Shown piece after piece: positions 63,155-64,000 of a DNA stretch of 64,000 nucleotides. Source of the stretch: CBDFGS01 sp965247255 (GTDB taxonomy: Bacteria; Chloroflexota; Dehalococcoidia; Lucifugimonadales; CAUZJF01); assembly GCA_965247255.1 (NCBI GenBank), contig CBDFGS010000009.1, forward strand, positions 186,001-250,000. Direction: 5' to 3'. Under the pieces are notes generated by a model. That model did not search any database, was not told where the DNA came from, and saw only the letters and a list, made by a program, of their open reading frames with translations. Each line of letters begins with the position of its first letter. Within the stretch, counting starts at the first letter, position 1. A program made the position numbers and the translations under genes.

Positions 63155-64000
63155 CTACTGGGCGGTCAGTCCGTTGCTATGCCGCCACTGGAGGTAGCTG
63201 GCGATCTCTTCCTGGGGAATGGCCCCGTGGGCGTAGATCACATCAGCATCGGCGGCCTCGGTAGTGGGCGAGCCGACGAGGACGAACGAGTCCTTCGTCA
63301 GCGGCACGCGCCTCTCGAGACGATAGAAGAACCCGCGGTAGTAGATAGTCTCGCCCACGCCGATGTTCACGTAGCCGCCGATATCCGGCGCATTGGGGTC
63401 TCTGGAGAACAGGAACACCTTGGAAGCGGGTTCCGTTGAGACGCCTCCGAACAGGCCTCTATAGAAGTAGACCGCCTGTCTGGAGACATAGTCGGGGAAC
63501 ATCTCCTTGAGGGGCAGGTTGGTGAGGACAGTATCTCCCGGCGAGAGCTCCTGTTTGGCGATTGCCTGGGTGCCCTGAATGAACTCCTCGACAGGCGATT
63601 CTGTTGCGTCGAAGACCTGCCTGGAGGCGTTCCAGGCGTGTTCGGGCAGGCGCCCGGCATTGGCCAAGAGCACTGGGCCCACCACGAGGACCGCGATCGA
63701 CAAAAGGCCCGCCCTTTCGTGGCGCCTCAACGCTCCCAATAGCCGGCTATCGTTTGTAGCGAATCTGAATATGAGATATGCGCCGGCCAATGCGAGGACG
63801 ACAGCGATGAAGCCGGACACACCGTAGAAATAGAGGTTCGAGCGCCCCACGATCGCGTGATGGAACGACTGGACCCATAGGACCACCAGACCGCTGAGGA
63901 GTGCTGTGTAGTAAATCTTCTCGTGAGTGTGTCTGTGTTGAAAGAGGACTACTATCTGGCCCACGTAGAGTGGAAGAGCCCATGTCATACGGGCGGCATA
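63155..64000 (-). CDS. C-terminal part of a polytopic membrane protein, running off the right edge
   Basis: The frame is open to the window end, so the 5' part is missing. At least four hydrophobic spans (WALPLYVGQIVVLF, IYYTALLSGLVVLWVQSF, GVSGFIAVVLALAGAYLIF, LLSIAVLVVGPVLLANAG) precede a soluble C-terminal domain (EFIQGTQAIAKQELSPGDTV, VLTNLPLKEMFPDYVSRQAV, YRGFFYRLERRVP). The layout resembles GT39/GT-C type membrane glycosyltransferases or related dolichyl-phosphate-dependent enzymes with a periplasmic tail, but no catalytic motif is in view. Confidence 0.6.
   Translation of the reverse strand, partial: YAARMTWALPLYVGQIVVLFQHRHTHEKIYYTALLSGLVVLWVQSFHHAIVGRSNLYFYGVSGFIAVVLALAGAYLIFRFATNDSRLLGALRRHERAGLLSIAVLVVGPVLLANAGRLPEHAWNASRQVFDATESPVEEFIQGTQAIAKQELSPGDTVLTNLPLKEMFPDYVSRQAVYFYRGLFGGVSTEPASKVFLFSRDPNAPDIGGYVNIGVGETIYYRGFFYRLERRVPLTKDSFVLVGSPTTEAADADVIYAHGAIPQEEIASYLQWRHSNGLTAQ

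Noticed and set aside
1..64000. tRNA, rRNA or prophage genes
   Set aside because: No cloverleaf, rRNA core or phage structural or integrase genes were recognised on either strand; the only mobile elements seen are the two IS copies.

Overview
The window comes from a moderately GC-rich environmental bacterium. No rRNA, tRNA or other phylogenetic marker is present, so the lineage is inferred only from gene style: lipoproteins and a very large secreted ELWxxDGT/PKD protein, a CapAB/Wzc-type tyrosine kinase fused to its co-polymerase with no Wza-like outer-membrane exporter, a decaprenyl-phosphate phosphoribosyltransferase-like UbiA enzyme, and short hairpin intergenic repeats. A Chloroflexota-like bacterium (Dehalococcoidia/SAR202 style) fits best, with low to moderate confidence.

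Layout. 1-1014: the 3' end of a gene entering from the left, a hairpin repeat and a frameshifted ECF sigma factor remnant. 1015-8375: one giant secreted-protein gene split by an IS1380-family element (5259-6962) with a 5-bp target duplication; removing the element and one duplication copy restores a single frame of 1883 codons plus stop. 8669-15013: sugar epimerase, O-antigen ligase/polymerase-like membrane protein, GT2 glycosyltransferase and GDP-mannose-forming ManC. 15302-17690: a compact cassette of unknown function (XRE regulator divergent from HNH, Cys-pair and SWIM-type genes overlapping by 4 bp). 17763-23064: minus-strand envelope genes (SNase-fold lipoprotein with changed active-site residues, Ig-like lipoprotein, DUF4012 protein).

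23065-37725 is a patchwork of surface-glycan modification genes. Two paralogous acyl-activation cassettes (ACP, SDR and ANL ligase; the second also has KAS III and a metallo-beta-lactamase-fold hydrolase) flank a GNAT-like protein, a polysaccharide deacetylase split by an IS21-family element (28199-30685, 6-bp duplication, in-frame when restored) and a Wzx-type flippase. Cassette 1 is decaying: its ligase is frameshifted and it is followed by a truncated LpxD-like N-terminal domain joined to a truncated glycoside hydrolase.

37957-64000 is a long minus-strand polysaccharide locus: Wzc kinase, two nucleotide-sugar dehydrogenases, an epimerase, UbiA-type prenyltransferase, initiating phosphoglycosyl transferase, many GT4/GT2 glycosyltransferases, three methyltransferases, two asparagine-synthase-family proteins, an ABC flippase-type transporter and a membrane protein running off the right edge. 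Many genes overlap by 4 bp, which suggests long operons.

Taken together the window makes nucleotide sugars, assembles a lipid-linked glycan, flips and polymerises it, and probably decorates it with short acyl, methyl and amide groups. The best candidate for an undescribed system is the paired ACP/ligase/SDR (+KAS III/MBL) acyl-modification module; the second is the XRE/HNH/Cys/SWIM cassette.
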